Assembly (NCBI GenBank): GCA_035582835.1
Contig: JAYKAV010000666.1
Coordinates: 460,421-524,420, forward strand
DNA length: 64,000 nucleotides
From: Phoebastria nigripes
Lineage: Eukaryota; Chordata; Aves; Procellariiformes; Diomedeidae
Reading direction: 5' to 3'
Shown: positions 22,059 to 36,200 of the stretch, piece by piece
Layout: the number at the start of each line of letters is the position of its first letter
How positions within the stretch are numbered: position 1 is the stretch's first letter
Position numbers and translations under genes: made by a program
Notes under the pieces: model-generated
Databases searched by the model: none
Told to the model about the DNA's origin: nothing
Seen by the model: only the letters and a program-made list of their open reading frames with translations

Positions 22059-25000
22059 GTAAGTATGTTTTTGTTATTTAAGATGTGCAAAAATGAATTT
22101 TATAAACCAATAAGATAATAATTGCAGGTTTTGTTCTTACATTTTTTGTAGAAATATGATTAATCAGAGTGTGTTTATAATATCAGTTCACTGAGGCTGG
22201 TTTAAGTTTGAAATAAACATCTGGAGTTTGAGTTATCATTATATTTTGCAAAGAGGGGTTGTGGTGTTCTGGTTCTGAAACACTGATGTGTCTCCCAGCT
22301 TGGCTAAACATTCATGAATTAACTGAGCCAAATACTTGTTCATCAGGTGCTGGATAATCAGACGCACAAGTCAAAAAAGGTCATTGTTTGTAGCACATAG
22401 TCATGAAATGTGCTAATTGATACTTGTGGTATTTACTATCGTGCATGCAGTTACAGTGTGCTGAATGCAACCCTTGCATGTATAAAGACCAGATGCAAAG
22501 AGCAAGAAGTTCTTCCTGACAGTCTGCAGTAACGGAATAGAAAATGTATAAGAGGAGAATATTTTAATATCAATTTTATTTGAAAGTTTCTGGTGCATTT
22601 TTGTGGAGTCATGTATTTGGTCATGCATTAAGACTTGATGTTCTGTGAATTCTCTTAATTTTTCCTGTACTCCTGGTATACGTGTATAAGAATCTCAGAG
22701 CTTTACCAGATTACTTTGTATGATTCTTGGTTCTTCTGTTTTATTCCTTCCCCTGAATTCAGGCTTTTTGCTCATAAGATGCTTTGGCCTGGCTTTCTGA
22801 GGAAAATGGGGTCTATTTTTTTGATACTGTTGACCATTTTCAACCAAATTTGATAGACAAGTAGAAGTCCCAAGATAACTAAATACGTTCCAAATTTACA
22901 CATTTTGATCTCTTCAGCTGAATTCGCTAAGCAATCCTGCTGTACATCTGCTCCTTCTCAGTGCTTCCTGCTAACTTATTTCTTTGTCTGAAACTGATCT
23001 GTGTACTTAGAGTCTTAAGTTTCAACACTTTACAAGATGTTTGCATGCAGATATAGGACATAAATCCTTTGATCCTCACTATTAAACTTTAGAAGAATCT
23101 GTGTAGGAGAGTGCCTTGGAAACCAAGCTTCTTAGTTCCACTCTTAACAGAAATAGTTGTTTTCCTGGACCTCCTAATGTTTTTTGTTTTACTGAATTAC
23201 TAGTGAAATGTGAATATAATACTAGTAATGATCTATTTATTCTTAATGAAAACAANAGGGGACTGCAGTGTAAAATACCTCTTCTCTTAAGATAGGAGGC
23301 TAATTTAAACTGAATACTGTAATGGAATTAATGTATTTCTTTCACTATGAATCTAGGTATAGTGATGGAGTCAATGTAAAGTATTGTTCAGAGCTGTTTG
23401 CCACAGAACTGAAACTAGGTAGTGCTTTTCCTATATGAATTTTTTTCAAATGAAACTGAGCCTTTGTGTTATAGCACTGTACTTTCATGTAATTATTTTG
23501 AAGTGTGTGAAGTGAGAATTGTTGGAGATTATAACTGTCTGTAGTTTTAGAAGATGAAAAGATTATTTTAATGTACAAGCTTTTCTTTAGAACCTGTGTA
23601 TTTCCAAACTAAATGGTTAGTGCTCTTTATTTGAAAAGTCAGTGGGAAATGTTAGAGAAAATAAATATATTTCTTTTTCCCCGCCCCCCCCCCCTTCCCT
23701 TTTGCTGTTTGTCTCAGAATTCTTTTGGTATCAGTGATGGATCTCTCTTTCTGACTAAAAAGTCACACCNATGTTTATTTGTAGGTGTTTTCTCCAAGGC
23801 AGATCTTCTGCTGCTTGTCTGTTGTTGTTACCATATGTCCTGTCTCTATTCATCTTTTTATTTTAGCTGAATTGTTACAGACTCTACTTGTTTGTCTACT
23901 TACTAATATAGCATCTAGCACAGTCAGTCTAAAGTCTTTAAAAACATGGTGGTAATAAAATAATAATTATTTTTATGCACCTTAAAAACTCATTGGCCAT
24001 AGGAGTGACTGGAGGCTACACGACATACCTTCACTAAAAGGTGTTCATGTAGCATATAGTTCCAGTGTGAAAGTTACTGCCACGGATGTTGTTGAGTCCA
24101 AGGGATTCCATGGTTGAAAAAGTTGTAAGACTTTTATGAAAGAAAAGTCTGCCATGGCATGTTAACACAAAAAATACTCTCTCTGATTCAGAGATTCATG
24201 AGCTAGGGACTTCCGAATATTGGTGGAATATATAAGGGAGGTGTTGCTGTATGTTTGTTTTATCCTGATACTATTCCCTAGGCATCCACTGTTTGTTGTT
24301 AGTAAAAAGCGTAGCACTGGATGGACCTCTCATCTTACCTGTTGTGTCCTATTCAGATGAAGTAACTCCCTTGCTCCCCAAATAAAGCTTGTACTTGGAG
24401 CTCTTGGTAGCTTCACACCTCTGACAAAGTGCTCGTCTGGGTTTTCTGAAGCCATTGTTGGGAGATGGTGGTGGTAGAAGTAGTACTAGTATTGGTGTGG
24501 GCAGAGAACAGGTCTACATGCACATGTCTTTATGTACTCTGGTAGTAGTCAATTATCGGAGTAACTCCAGTTTAGAACCTGGAATAGCAGATGAGTGCAG
24601 CCGTGTATTGCCTATTAAAAGATTTCATGACAAATTATATGGTCAGTACAGAAAGTTTTCTGGCTTATATGTAGCAGCAGAAGTTAACCTCCTGAAGAAT
24701 TGTACTGTGCTAATTACCTTAAAATCCAAAAGTTTGTAGAGCAACTTGCATCTTGGATACCAATTGCAATTAATATGACATTCATTCTGTAATTGTGAAT
24801 ATTCTGATCACAGATGTTCATTAGCATCAAGCATAATAGATGGTGGAATTTATTTTTAAAAATAATTCTGCTGTTAAAATAAAAATGGCAAATGTCTGAG
24901 TCCAAGCCTTCTTCAGATGATCCCCAGTGCTTCATGTTGAGCATTTGCTTTTTGCCATCTGCTATTTTCTGTTTGTCAACACATGCATGCTTAGCATCTT

Positions 25001-27218
25001 GAATGAACAGGCAGATGTAAATTTCCAAAGCTAAAAAGAGTTGGAGATCTTGCCATATGTCATCCAAAAGATAACTATATTTGTAGTTAAATCTCAGGAC
25101 TGACCTTAATAATACAAAGTAGCACGCAATTAAAAATGGTTGAATTGTAGGTTTGTAAGAATGATTTCATAAGGGCAAATTAGCTTAAAACTGATTAATT
25201 TTTAAAATATAACTTGTTTTTGTCATTTCTAAAAAATTGATGATGGAAAACATTAATAACCCATAACAAATAAAACTCTGCATATGCACCCTACTAAAGT
25301 GAATACATTTACTTACTGTTTTGCCATATCTTGCTTTGCTGTACTTACTTTTTTCATTTGGTCAGGTCACAACATATGTTTAAGTGAATTATTTTACTAC
25401 AGATAATGTCAATTCCATCTTTAAGAATAGTATTAATTTGATATAGAAAATAGCACAGGTTTGGCCTAAAAGTAGTGATATTTTTTTAATCAGTATTTCT
25501 TTTTTTTCTTCTCACCTTCTAAGTATTTAAGTAAAAGTTCGTATTTATAAAATTACCTTGCAACTTAATGAAACTTAAATTTATTTCTTTTAAATTTTTG
25601 TGTACTTATGTGACTCTGATACCTGGATCATCTTGATACTTTATTATTGTAACAATCAATAGCAGCTGAAGATGACAGACTTTTGGGCACAAGGATGTGT
25701 GTAACACTGACAATTTTATAAATAGCTTACTTTTAAAGCAAAATCAAACTTCTGTGTATGCCGGCTCATACTCCGATGTCTTCTCTAGCACAGAGCTTCA
25801 GCCAGTAATTCTGAAAGAAAAAAAAAATTAGGGATGTGTATTTTGTAACCAGCATAGCTCAATGCAAAGATTCCTTGATTGGCTGTTGTAAGTTCATGCT
25901 AAAGTGCTTTCTGAAGCACAGAAGACTTGCAGTTTCCATACTCTGAAAGGAATCATAACAAATTTTGAGAATTAGTATGTTGTCTAAGTAGTAGGAGTTT
26001 GGTCTTTAATCTTCTGTCTTTGGAACATGATGATGGTTTTGAGATATTTGGGATACATACAGCCTTTTTATCCACAGTTACATACACAGTAGTTTCAACA
26101 AAAAGATTTCTTAAATGGATAAACAGGTTCTATGCTCTATACTTAGTATTTCAAGGAATCCATACAGCTTTTAGGAAGGACAGTGCTTATGTTCTGTTTC
26201 TGAATGTGTATAAAATTAACAGAGGATGACATTAGAGTAACAAAAATAGGATATTGGGGGAAAAATTACACCATCTTATTATTGGCACAATTTTTACATC
26301 TCCTTTTGGTCTAGTGCTTTGTGGTCAAAGAATGAGTTGCCAGATTGTTTTCAAATTTTCATGTAGCTGCTCTATATCTGAAAACTGCTTTTTACAGGGA
26401 ATAAAGTCACCAAATGCATAAGCTTTGTCTAGCTGAAAATCAGGTGTCTGTTCCTGTTGATGCTGATGATATTATAGGATACCTTTCAACTGGAAAAAAA
26501 AATTATTGTGCAGGAAAATTATATGCTGCTGTTACAATGTGTGCCCTAATCTTAAAGAAAATCCATGTAATTTGAGCAGGGAGTATGCAGGAAGCTCTTA
26601 TTTTTAATATGGTAAGGAAATAAAATGTGGCATTTAACACATAGTGTTACAAAGATTATCTTTTTATCGGAAGGGGTGGTGTGTGTATAGAAATACAAAC
26701 AAAGTGTTAAGGTGATCGCCTAACCTGTTTGAAGAGTAGAAAATTTGAAAACAGAGAGCATCAGGCGTAGATGAGAGTGACTCTCAGCAACAATAAAAAA
26801 GGGCATTAATAGGAATTTAATTTAATGAAGCAAAATAACTTCAAGAAGAGATTGTTCCATTGAGCTTGTGTAGGGGAAAAACATCTGTCTTTCTGGAGAG
26901 AAAAAATCTGTTGTATTTTATCAGATTTAGGTACCCATCTAAATTCTGCAGTCACAAGAAATGCAGAGTGTATTTATGTAAAGTTAAAGATCTGCTTCCA
27001 TGATTGTTGTGTTAAAGTTTGTCCAAAAAATAAATACAGTGTTATTCCTGCAAGCACTTGCCTACTGAGGAACTTCTTTCCATGCTGAGTTTAAGTTGAG
27101 GATTTGAATCTTTAAAATGAAAACACTTTGAGCTTTGTATCAGAAGTCTCATAATAATGCTTTTCATAATGAAAATTATGCAGTATGTGTATTCCTTTTT
27201 TTAATAGCTTTTGCAGGG

Positions 27219-27242
27219 TTTTTTTTTTTTTTTTTTTTTTTT
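27219..27242. repeat. poly(T) tract, 24 T
   Basis: A homopolymer in DNAJC24 intron 2 with no recognisable retroposon body attached. Confidence 0.9.
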
Positions 27243-30200
27243 GAATAGCAGCGTACTTGTTAGAGATACTTAATAGCTCATCATGCTTAGCTAACTCTAG
27301 TTTCAGCTAACTTGTAGAAAATGGATTTTGTAATTTGACAGTATAAACAGAACAAGTTCAGTGCAGCCTGGTTGTGACTTGACTGAAGTTAATATATTGT
27401 ACCAGAGAGAAAGATAAGCCACTAAGTTTAATACAAAGNACTATTGTTTTGATACTCTGGGTAGTTTTATTTTGAGCTGTTCTTTACTGATTTACTACTT
27501 ATGACCATAATAAAATACAAGGGGGCATATTTTCAAGTTGGGACTTGAAAAATTGGTTATTAGCTTATGTAGTATATAATGAACCTCAGTGTTGCAAAGT
27601 CACTAGTTCAAACAGCTTGATCAGCGAGACCATGATCGTGCTGATGTTCCTGCTGCTGTTTAAGCTATGAGATCTTTTATTCATCTACCTGGTTTTTGTG
27701 TTGGGTGGTTTTTGGTTTTTGTTTTTTGTTTTTTTTCTTACACCAGAAGAGGTCATTATGCTATTCAGTAGTAAGTCTGAAGAACAGGTATTTACCCTGG
27801 CAATGATCATGTTGCAGTAAGGGGAACTTTTATCAATCTGAATGGTATCACAAATTTGTTGCATGTGTCAGGATGGTACTTAAAAGCCAAACGTTCTGGA
27901 GATGTGTGATGCTGCCACATGTAGTGATACAGACTGCCGCATCTGAGCCGAAGCTCCTGCTCGCTCAGTTGGAATTGTGTGAAGATGCCATGCTGTTGGC
28001 AGTTGGTCCTTGGGCCTTACATGCTCTCGTTAGATTAACTGGCCAATGGGAGCATGCGTTCTACATAATTAGGCAGCTGGCTAATCAAATGAAATGCAGT
28101 GATTAACCACTTAGTGCTGTGATTGGTCAGCAACCAGCTGGAAGGCGTACTGCAGACACATCCTATACAAGCACAGGCTGAGAAAGGTATCCTGACTTGC
28201 AGAAGGGATGGGGGAAGAGAGGTCATGGACGTAGGTGAAGAGAAAAAGGATGTAGTAAGGTATCATAGTAGGAAAAGGGGCATATGACAATATTGGTACG
28301 TAGTCTGCAGTACTCCTTTATTAGAGGTGGGTGTCCACCATATCTCAGTTTATATGGAGCCATGTCTCACTTCTTATTACTTTGTAATGTGTAATTTTTC
28401 TATATTGATTTTTAAAAAATGTAGGTGAATTTTAACATATTTCTCCCTATAGCAGAAAGTTATTTTTAGCTCTTATACAGAATATGAGAAACCCCATAGC
28501 ATCACAAAATAAGCCAGCAAGTAAATAATTGCTTATCCAGGTAGTTCAGCCAGTTGTGAAAGTAATGTTAGTTTGGAAAATTATTTCTAAATTTAATCTG
28601 TTTACTTACTGGGTTATTGTCCATAGTTTGTTATGATAAGCAGCTTCTGATACTTCATCCTCTGTAGTTTTAAGGTACATACATAAGAACAGAATGGCCA
28701 TCAGGCAATTTAAATGTGAGATTCGGCTAATGTGTGCTTGGTATTTAATGTCATTTACACTCTGCAAAGGAATCTGATGCCTCTCTTGAACATTTTGTTA
28801 TTGATCATAACAATATACTAAAAATATAATCTGCCCTGTCTTTGGTAGACTTTTTGTGAAGGGTGTTCATATTTATACTTATAAATATTCACTGTGTCCT
28901 GAGGTAGCATAAAATTAAAACTCTGATTAAAAATAAAATCTTAATTACTAGCTTATTAAATTCCATAAAGATGTTTCTTTACTTAACATTTGCAAGTGTT
29001 CTTTCAGCACTTTTGAAGACATGTTGAAGTAGTTTTATATTGCGTGGTGTGCTTTTTATCTCATTTCTGAAGTGAGATGTCTGAAATAAGAATCATGTAG
29101 CGAAAGATATGCATTAAAGCACAAAGAAGGAAGCTAAAAAGATCAGCATAATGTTTTCACATAATTAAATGTTCTGATTATTCTGATGTTCGAGCAGCCA
29201 CAGTCAAGAGTACCTTCAGTTGTTCAACATTTTCAAATCGGACTATTTAAGTGCCTACCTCTGAAATATTAAGCACTGGGTCAATTATTTAAAGAAGCTA
29301 TAATCCCAGAACATGAGTTTGAAGGATAATAAATGGTAAGGGTAGAATCAATCATCTCGCAATAACTGTGTTTATATTAGGATCTCTTATTGCTGTTAAA
29401 TGAAATCGACCACATTTGTGTTGAATCTGAAATAGTTATTAGATTTTTAAAATATTGTAGTATGATGTAGTACTGTGAAAATCTTAGTGTTTTGGGGACT
29501 TGTGGTTTTTGTTGGTTTTGGGGGGCTTTTCTTTTTTGTTAGATTTAAATAAATTATCTGTGTAACTTTGCCTTATTTTTAAAATACATAATATAACTAT
29601 TATGGTAATTTATAAAAGCAACACATTCTTTCTTTCCTTCATCTTTAAACACTTTCAGAGTCAGAAAATCACGATCTGAATGACATAAGAACTGTCCTAC
29701 CCTCCCTGTTTTATCTTTCCCTTGCCTCAGTTGATCATGAATGCTTTCTCATCTCCCATTGAGCCCAAATGGTCAGGAGAATAAGTTCATTTGAACTGAT
29801 TTAATGCAGAAGCGAATTCTATATCAGAAGGGCTGTCTTGTAGGACACTTTGTAAATAGTTTGTATTATTATAGTAAGAAAGTTCAGCTTTTTTGTTGTA
29901 GTCTGCCAGTCGTTTGGATAAACTATCTGTCGTTTAATTTTTAGTATGTTAAAAGTCACACTTTAAGGCTGAAAAGTCAATAGTCAGATATTTTTAAAAC
30001 TTGACCCTTTGTTGTTGTTCCCAATAAATTAACAATAATGAAAAAATTCACAGCCTGTGTTGGATTTATGACCTAAGAATGTCCATGGTCAAAGAAGGTA
30101 GATGAACGAGTTTTCTGAGTGGTGTCTTAGCTAAACATTTTTCTTTTCTTGACATAAACATTAAATAGTAACCAGTTAGGTGTTTGAGGAGAGGCTGAAC

Positions 30201-33200
30201 AAGAGTTCCTCATTTAAGAAGTACTTACCTTCTGTTGGAGCATGCCAGCAATCCAGTATTAGTTCCTACTGCCACAGAAGAGCAATGCAAAGTAGGGCTT
30301 GATAGGATTCTCTCAGTATAACTATGGCTTCTGTAAATGTTGATATTGAAACGCAAGTAATGAAAACATTGGATTATTCCTCTACAGTTGCTGATCTCTC
30401 CTAGGTGATGGCTTTACCTTTTCACCTACATCTCTTGACTATTCCTTCCTAAAATGGGGAAGTTCTGTGAAGTCTTAAGACTGTCTATATAGAGTGCTTA
30501 TTAAATATCGATGGCAAAAAGATCAATAATAAATTCTGTTAAGTGAGTAGAGTATGCTATTGTCGCATGATTTCCTTGAGTCATCTGGAAAGTATGTCCT
30601 TTAGTAGTTATGAGGACACACTGTCAAAGTTGTTTCTTTACTGCAAATGGAGAAATTTGCGAACCGCAACCAACCTCAAATTGGAAGTTAAATTAACACC
30701 AAACTAGTGATCAATCCAGATATGAATGCATCCTCTAAGCCGTCAGTGTGAGTAAATCCAATTCAAACTAGATGCAAAGTTTATGTGATTCTATGGAGTA
30801 TGTTTGGAATTGTTTTGTCACTATGGCTATGAAATTTTGAAATAACTGAATGCTGATGTGTTTTTTGGGTTTTTTATTTGTTTTAAATACTGGTGTGATA
30901 TCCATGAAATGGAGTGTTTGTGCAATAGTCATCATACTTCAGGGCCTCTGATTTTAAGGGTTGAAACTTCTCAAGATGCCTTAGACTTACTTGGCATTGC
31001 CCAAGATGTGAAAGTATTGTCTGTACAACAGGCTGTGGCGCTTCTGGGGGTTTTTTTTGGATACAGTGTAACATGTTTACTAATGTATCTCTCAAGTTAA
31101 GCTGCCTCATAAAAGGCAGGTGGTTTCTTTGTGGGTTTTGGACCCAAATGTTTTCTAAACTGCGTGCTAAATTCTGTTAATATTTAGCTTTTCATGTCCA
31201 TTTTAAAAGTTAAAATTCGACTGGGGCCTAACCTTTTGTTTTGTAATCATGAATGGCTTCAAATACTGTAGAGATTCTATATATATTGCTCCTAGATATA
31301 GTGAAAGCTGGAAGAAATATTTTAAAGAAAACAAACACCTGCAACTTTTGAAGTGTTATGCAAGTGTTACAGTTATGGTCGCTAATAAATAATTTTTTAA
31401 AAGAAGTCCTCTATTCTTCAAGGCCTGCTTTCCAGAGTGACTTCTGCAGCTGAAGTGCCTTAGGGACTTTGATTATTTTGCATTATGCTTAAATCTGACC
31501 TCTTAAAGGTGTCTGTCTGTTTTTAGGTATTCCAAATGAATTTGAAAATTAATGGCATACTTTGGTTTGGAATACTGTTTTAGTGACAGTCATCTGGGGA
31601 TGGGGGGGACAACGCAAAAAACTGCTTTGTGCTCAGCAGTTCTTAGGAGGTTGGGGGGTATCAAAGTAGTTGACTGACTTAGACTGCAGAAGGGTATTCA
31701 TCTTGCAAGTCACGGTGTCAGCTGAAGACTACTGCCCCTAACTGCCTATCCCTGCCCTTCTGCCAGATGTTACTCAGCCAGGAAATAGCATCCTGTGGGT
31801 TTTCCTTCATCCACTACTGTACATGTCAGCTGGAAAAGTTCATGCCCATTTTTTCAGCAGTTTAAGCAATGCTGGTTGTTTTTTTTATAATACAATACAG
31901 GATTCTGGGTTTTGCTTTCACATGAAAGTAGCATTTGCCTAAACTAGTTTCCTAACCATTTGTGTAACTGGCATTACTGTATGACTAGGGCCATGTTAAC
32001 TTTTGCCTAAACAACGGAACATCTAATGTGACATTTAACAGCATAAATTGTGAGCACAGGGGCCAGAAATTTAAAAGGAGCTTTTAAAATTCCCTTTATA
32101 TTTTTATTTTTACCTTTATACTCCTGTAAGTTTTAAAATGTTTCATTTCTTTCCTTCTTTTCTTTGCTAGTTTTTGCCAGTTTTTTATTGCTTTATCCTC
32201 TCTGGCTGTGTAGCATAGTTTCCAAAAGGCTTTTTTAAGTAGCTTTTGAGGCTCTTGGGTGGCTCTTCATAGGAAAAGAAGGAGCCATGGAAGCAGAAGA
32301 AAATGAAAGAGAAGCTGTTTCTACAGATGTACTTTCTGGTTACCATAGGTTCTGTTTTCTCTCCTCAGTTTCGCACCTTCATTAGCCAAATTAATATTTG
32401 CTTCTATTTATACAACAACAGTTGATTTTCTTTTTTATCACTAGAAACTGAAACTTTTACGTTTCATTTCAGCATTAAGTTTGTTCAAGAGCTGAAAAGG
32501 ATGAGAACTGTGAACATTTACTATCAAAGTTATGTGAGGTAATTACTTGCTGTTTTGTTGGACTCTTCTCAGTCTAATGGGGTTGGATCTTTCCAGAGAC
32601 TGGAGAATAGGGGGGGAAAGGACTAAGAGTTTGTTACTTAGGTTTCTATAACATGGACTAGTTATTGCTGCTGCGCAAATGTAGTCCATTTCCCTTGCCA
32701 ATGCCATAGGTTATCTTTCTCATCTTGAGAAAGTTTTCAAACAAGAATCTGCAATTACTTGTTTTTGCAGGGGGAGCCTGAGTGCTTTAAAGTAGCAGAT
32801 TCGGGGAGTGTTACCCTGAACAAAGTGGAGACCCACTGTCAGTAGTTAAGACCAGTAAGAAAGTGGTAGGTCAAAATAGTAGTATCATGATACTACAGTA
32901 CCATGATAAAAGCTATTGCATTAGAAAAGGATTCTGGTCATACCTCATATAGTCTTTAGACTTTAATAATTTACTGCAGAGAATAAAGTATTTTTCATTA
33001 GAAATTACTTCTTAGTGTAAGACCAGCTCTGCAATCACAGGACTTTTACAAGTAGCATCAAATTGAAAGTGACCATTTCCATGGAAGTTGAAATTTACTT
33101 CTATAAAAGTATGGTCAGAATTACAGTGGCAATCCTGCTGCTACTGCAGTTAAATATGTAAAACAAGTGTGCTAAAGATGGGGATTTTGGCAGCAGACAC

Positions 33201-36200
33201 TAAGTATAGAGGAGGAAAACCGGATCTCTCTTCAGATTTTTCAGATGGTGCTCAGCTCAGATTCATGCCCAACTTGACAAAAGATTTAGATTTTCCAGTG
33301 AGTAATAGAACCATTCAAAACTCTGGTCAGAAATTAAGGTTATCAACCTGTGTGACTTAAATGTGAAAGAAGATGTTGTGGTGAAATTCTTGGCTTAATC
33401 AGAGAGAAGGTTGAGGAAGTTTAAAGTATGTTTAAGCAAGATAATTTAAAAAAAAAAAATCCAAGATGCAAATTAATGAGTTTGTGACAGTGTAATTTAT
33501 TCTATGATTTTTTTTTTTAATTCCACTTTAGAGGATTCCAGTAATTTTCAAGAATTTGCAGCATCAGATTGATAGTATCATCCTCTGTGTTTTTGCTGTG
33601 TAGTTATTAGTGAATGCCAGTTATGTGGTCTGCGTAACTGTTGCATATTGCTGTGTACATTTAATCCTAACTTTTTTTTTTATTCTGACTATTTTTAAAA
33701 TAGCAACTTGGGTTGTCTGTGGGTGTTTTCTTTAAAAATTATTCATTAGGTGATGAATAACTAAAATGTTACAGAAAAATTCCTTTTTCCTCCTATGTGC
33801 TGTCTTGATGATGCTTTGCTGCAAATACCTTGAGTCACAGCAAATATTTCCTTATAGTAGCAGTTACGGCAGCAATAATATTATCTGAAATATTTCTAAT
33901 CTGATGGTTCTTATTTGTCTCAAGTTGGAGGTCTGCTGTGCTGGATGTTGTGTACAGCAATGGGTTATCTCTGGTCTGAAGGTATGGAAAAGATTAATAA
34001 TGTGTGTAAAACACGCAAGCAGTTGAATATTGTGCGGGAAGCTCAGACTGATACTTGCATAACAATTTCTGATTGTGGCAGACTGTAAGGAGGAAAAAGG
34101 GAGAAGAATGGACACAGTTTTCATCAGCTAGTTGATCACTGAGCGATGTTAGAAAAACGTCATAGAATGGATAAGGTATAAGAGATTAGAAAAACCAGTT
34201 TCATTTTCCTTCTATTTTTCCTCAAATGAGGAACATTTCCTGTGAATAAGAATCATCCTGGAGATGGACAGTGGAGGCTGGAATCAGTGTCAAAGCAGAT
34301 AACAAGATCAGGTAGGAGAAGGCTAAAGTTGTTAAAAAGCTTAAAGATTGTGTTTGGGGGCGGGGGGGAAGGAAGAAGAGGTGGACTGAAGTAACGAATC
34401 AATTCCTTGCTTTTTTGTCCAGCTGTCTTTGGATAGACATCCTCTGGGGAAGTTTAAATCTCTATATGAAAAGATTGAATGTTACAAGGAACTCTTTACT
34501 TCCTGTTTCTCCTCTTTGCAAGGGGAAAAAGCAGGCTACTTCCATGTTCCCTGCTAACTTCTGCCAATTGAGTGAACGTGTTGAAAAGATTGATTGTGGG
34601 CTAGGAAGGCAAGTTTAAGACCTGGAGTCATTCTTTTCATGGAAGTGAACAAGTTTCACGTTTCAGAGAGTGCTTTGTTGCAAAATCACTGAAATAAGAA
34701 AAGCACCTTCAAAGTAATTTTGGTTTGTGCTGTTTTAACATAAGGCCACACCTCTCTTTTTTTTTTTTTTCTTTCCCCTCCCTCTTTCCAAATACTTGCC
34801 ACGTGAAGCTTTTCAGTACTGAGTTGTGCTAGTTACTTAACAGGGAATAGCTTACAAAAATATGAACAAGTATGGAACCTGATCTAGTGAATGTACTTAG
34901 TTCTTTATGTGAGTATCCTAATGAAGTGCTTGTATTACATTCCTGATATTTTTGCAAATGAAATACGAGTCCCTTATTTAGCCCACTGAACATACATCTT
35001 GCCTGTTACAGTCTTTGTGTACAGGAAAGGATATGATCATGTCAGTTCAACTTAGAAAGCCTGTAGGGGAGGAAATGTGAAGCAGATAATTAAAAACAAT
35101 AATAAACTTTTTTTATTTGCTTTGGTCTCCATTTTTCATCATGCTCGTGTAGTGCAGAGAAACAATGAAATGTTTTTGATATAACCTTCCAGTAAGCATT
35201 AGGTGGCAGTAGTGTGTTGTATTTGGCAGCTGCTTTGTCGTTTGTTTTTTATCTTCTGCAATCTTTAGTGCAGTGTAATAAATGGAGAAAACATGTATTT
35301 TATTTCTATATAGTTTTTATAAAATGCTGATTTATGGTTGTTCTGACTATATGTGACTGTAAGGGCAGCCATTGTTTGGACTCTTGTACAGATAGGTGGG
35401 ATTAGCATACTGTAGTTTCTGCACAATATTCATGACTTATTTTCTGATACACAGTATCTAACAGTGATAATATTAACAGCAAATATTCTGATGAGAAATA
35501 TGCTGTTAATGACTGAGTTTAGTTTTGCAGCCTTTACTTTTTCATAAGCTGTTACCATTTCTGAATTTAATATAGCCTGTTAGATGAAGTATGTTTTCAT
35601 GCTTGTGTTTACTCCTTTTTCTTAGATAAAAAACAAACTTAGGCTCAAGAGAATGTTGGTAGGAACATAATTAACCTTTCAGCATAGTGGTGTTATTGTC
35701 ACTCCAGATCTTGGACAAGTGCGGTTACCTTGTGACCCTTTTGGAGGTTTTTTCCCTTCATCCTTGTTTCTCACAGGTAAAGGATCTCAAGGAGTTTGGA
35801 ACTGGTGTTGCATTGTATTAATTGGGCAGGATGATCAATTAATAGAAGAGCAGCAAGAAAGTGTTGACAGAACATGCTATCTAATTAGTACCTGATGAAC
35901 CATGTAGGCCACAGAGCCCAAAGTATAATGTTGCTTCAGGGTAGCTCCTATACAAGACCTTTATATGCAAAATAAGCCTGTAGAAAAGCTAAAAAAGAAT
36001 ATTTCAGCATAGTTCTAGTGAAGGAAATCTTCATTGCTGAAAAACTTCACTTTCCACTGTAAACTTGGGGAAAGCTGGGGATACTTAATAATTCACAGAT
36101 GGAGCATGTATCAAAGTATCAAGCCTGTGTTTTGTACAAGTCTTGCTCTTAAAAATCATGTATCCTTTTGTTTGTTTAGGTCTTTTTTTATGAAGGAGGT

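Noticed and set aside
27867..28260. LTR-like segment with CCAAT boxes and a ctatacaag word
   Set aside because: No TG...CA termini with matching target duplications were found, and there is no recognisable family sequence.
30858..31110. Overlapping 80- and 75-codon frames on opposite strands in intron 2
   Set aside because: No recognisable domain, no splice support and no conservation evidence available. Treated as chance.
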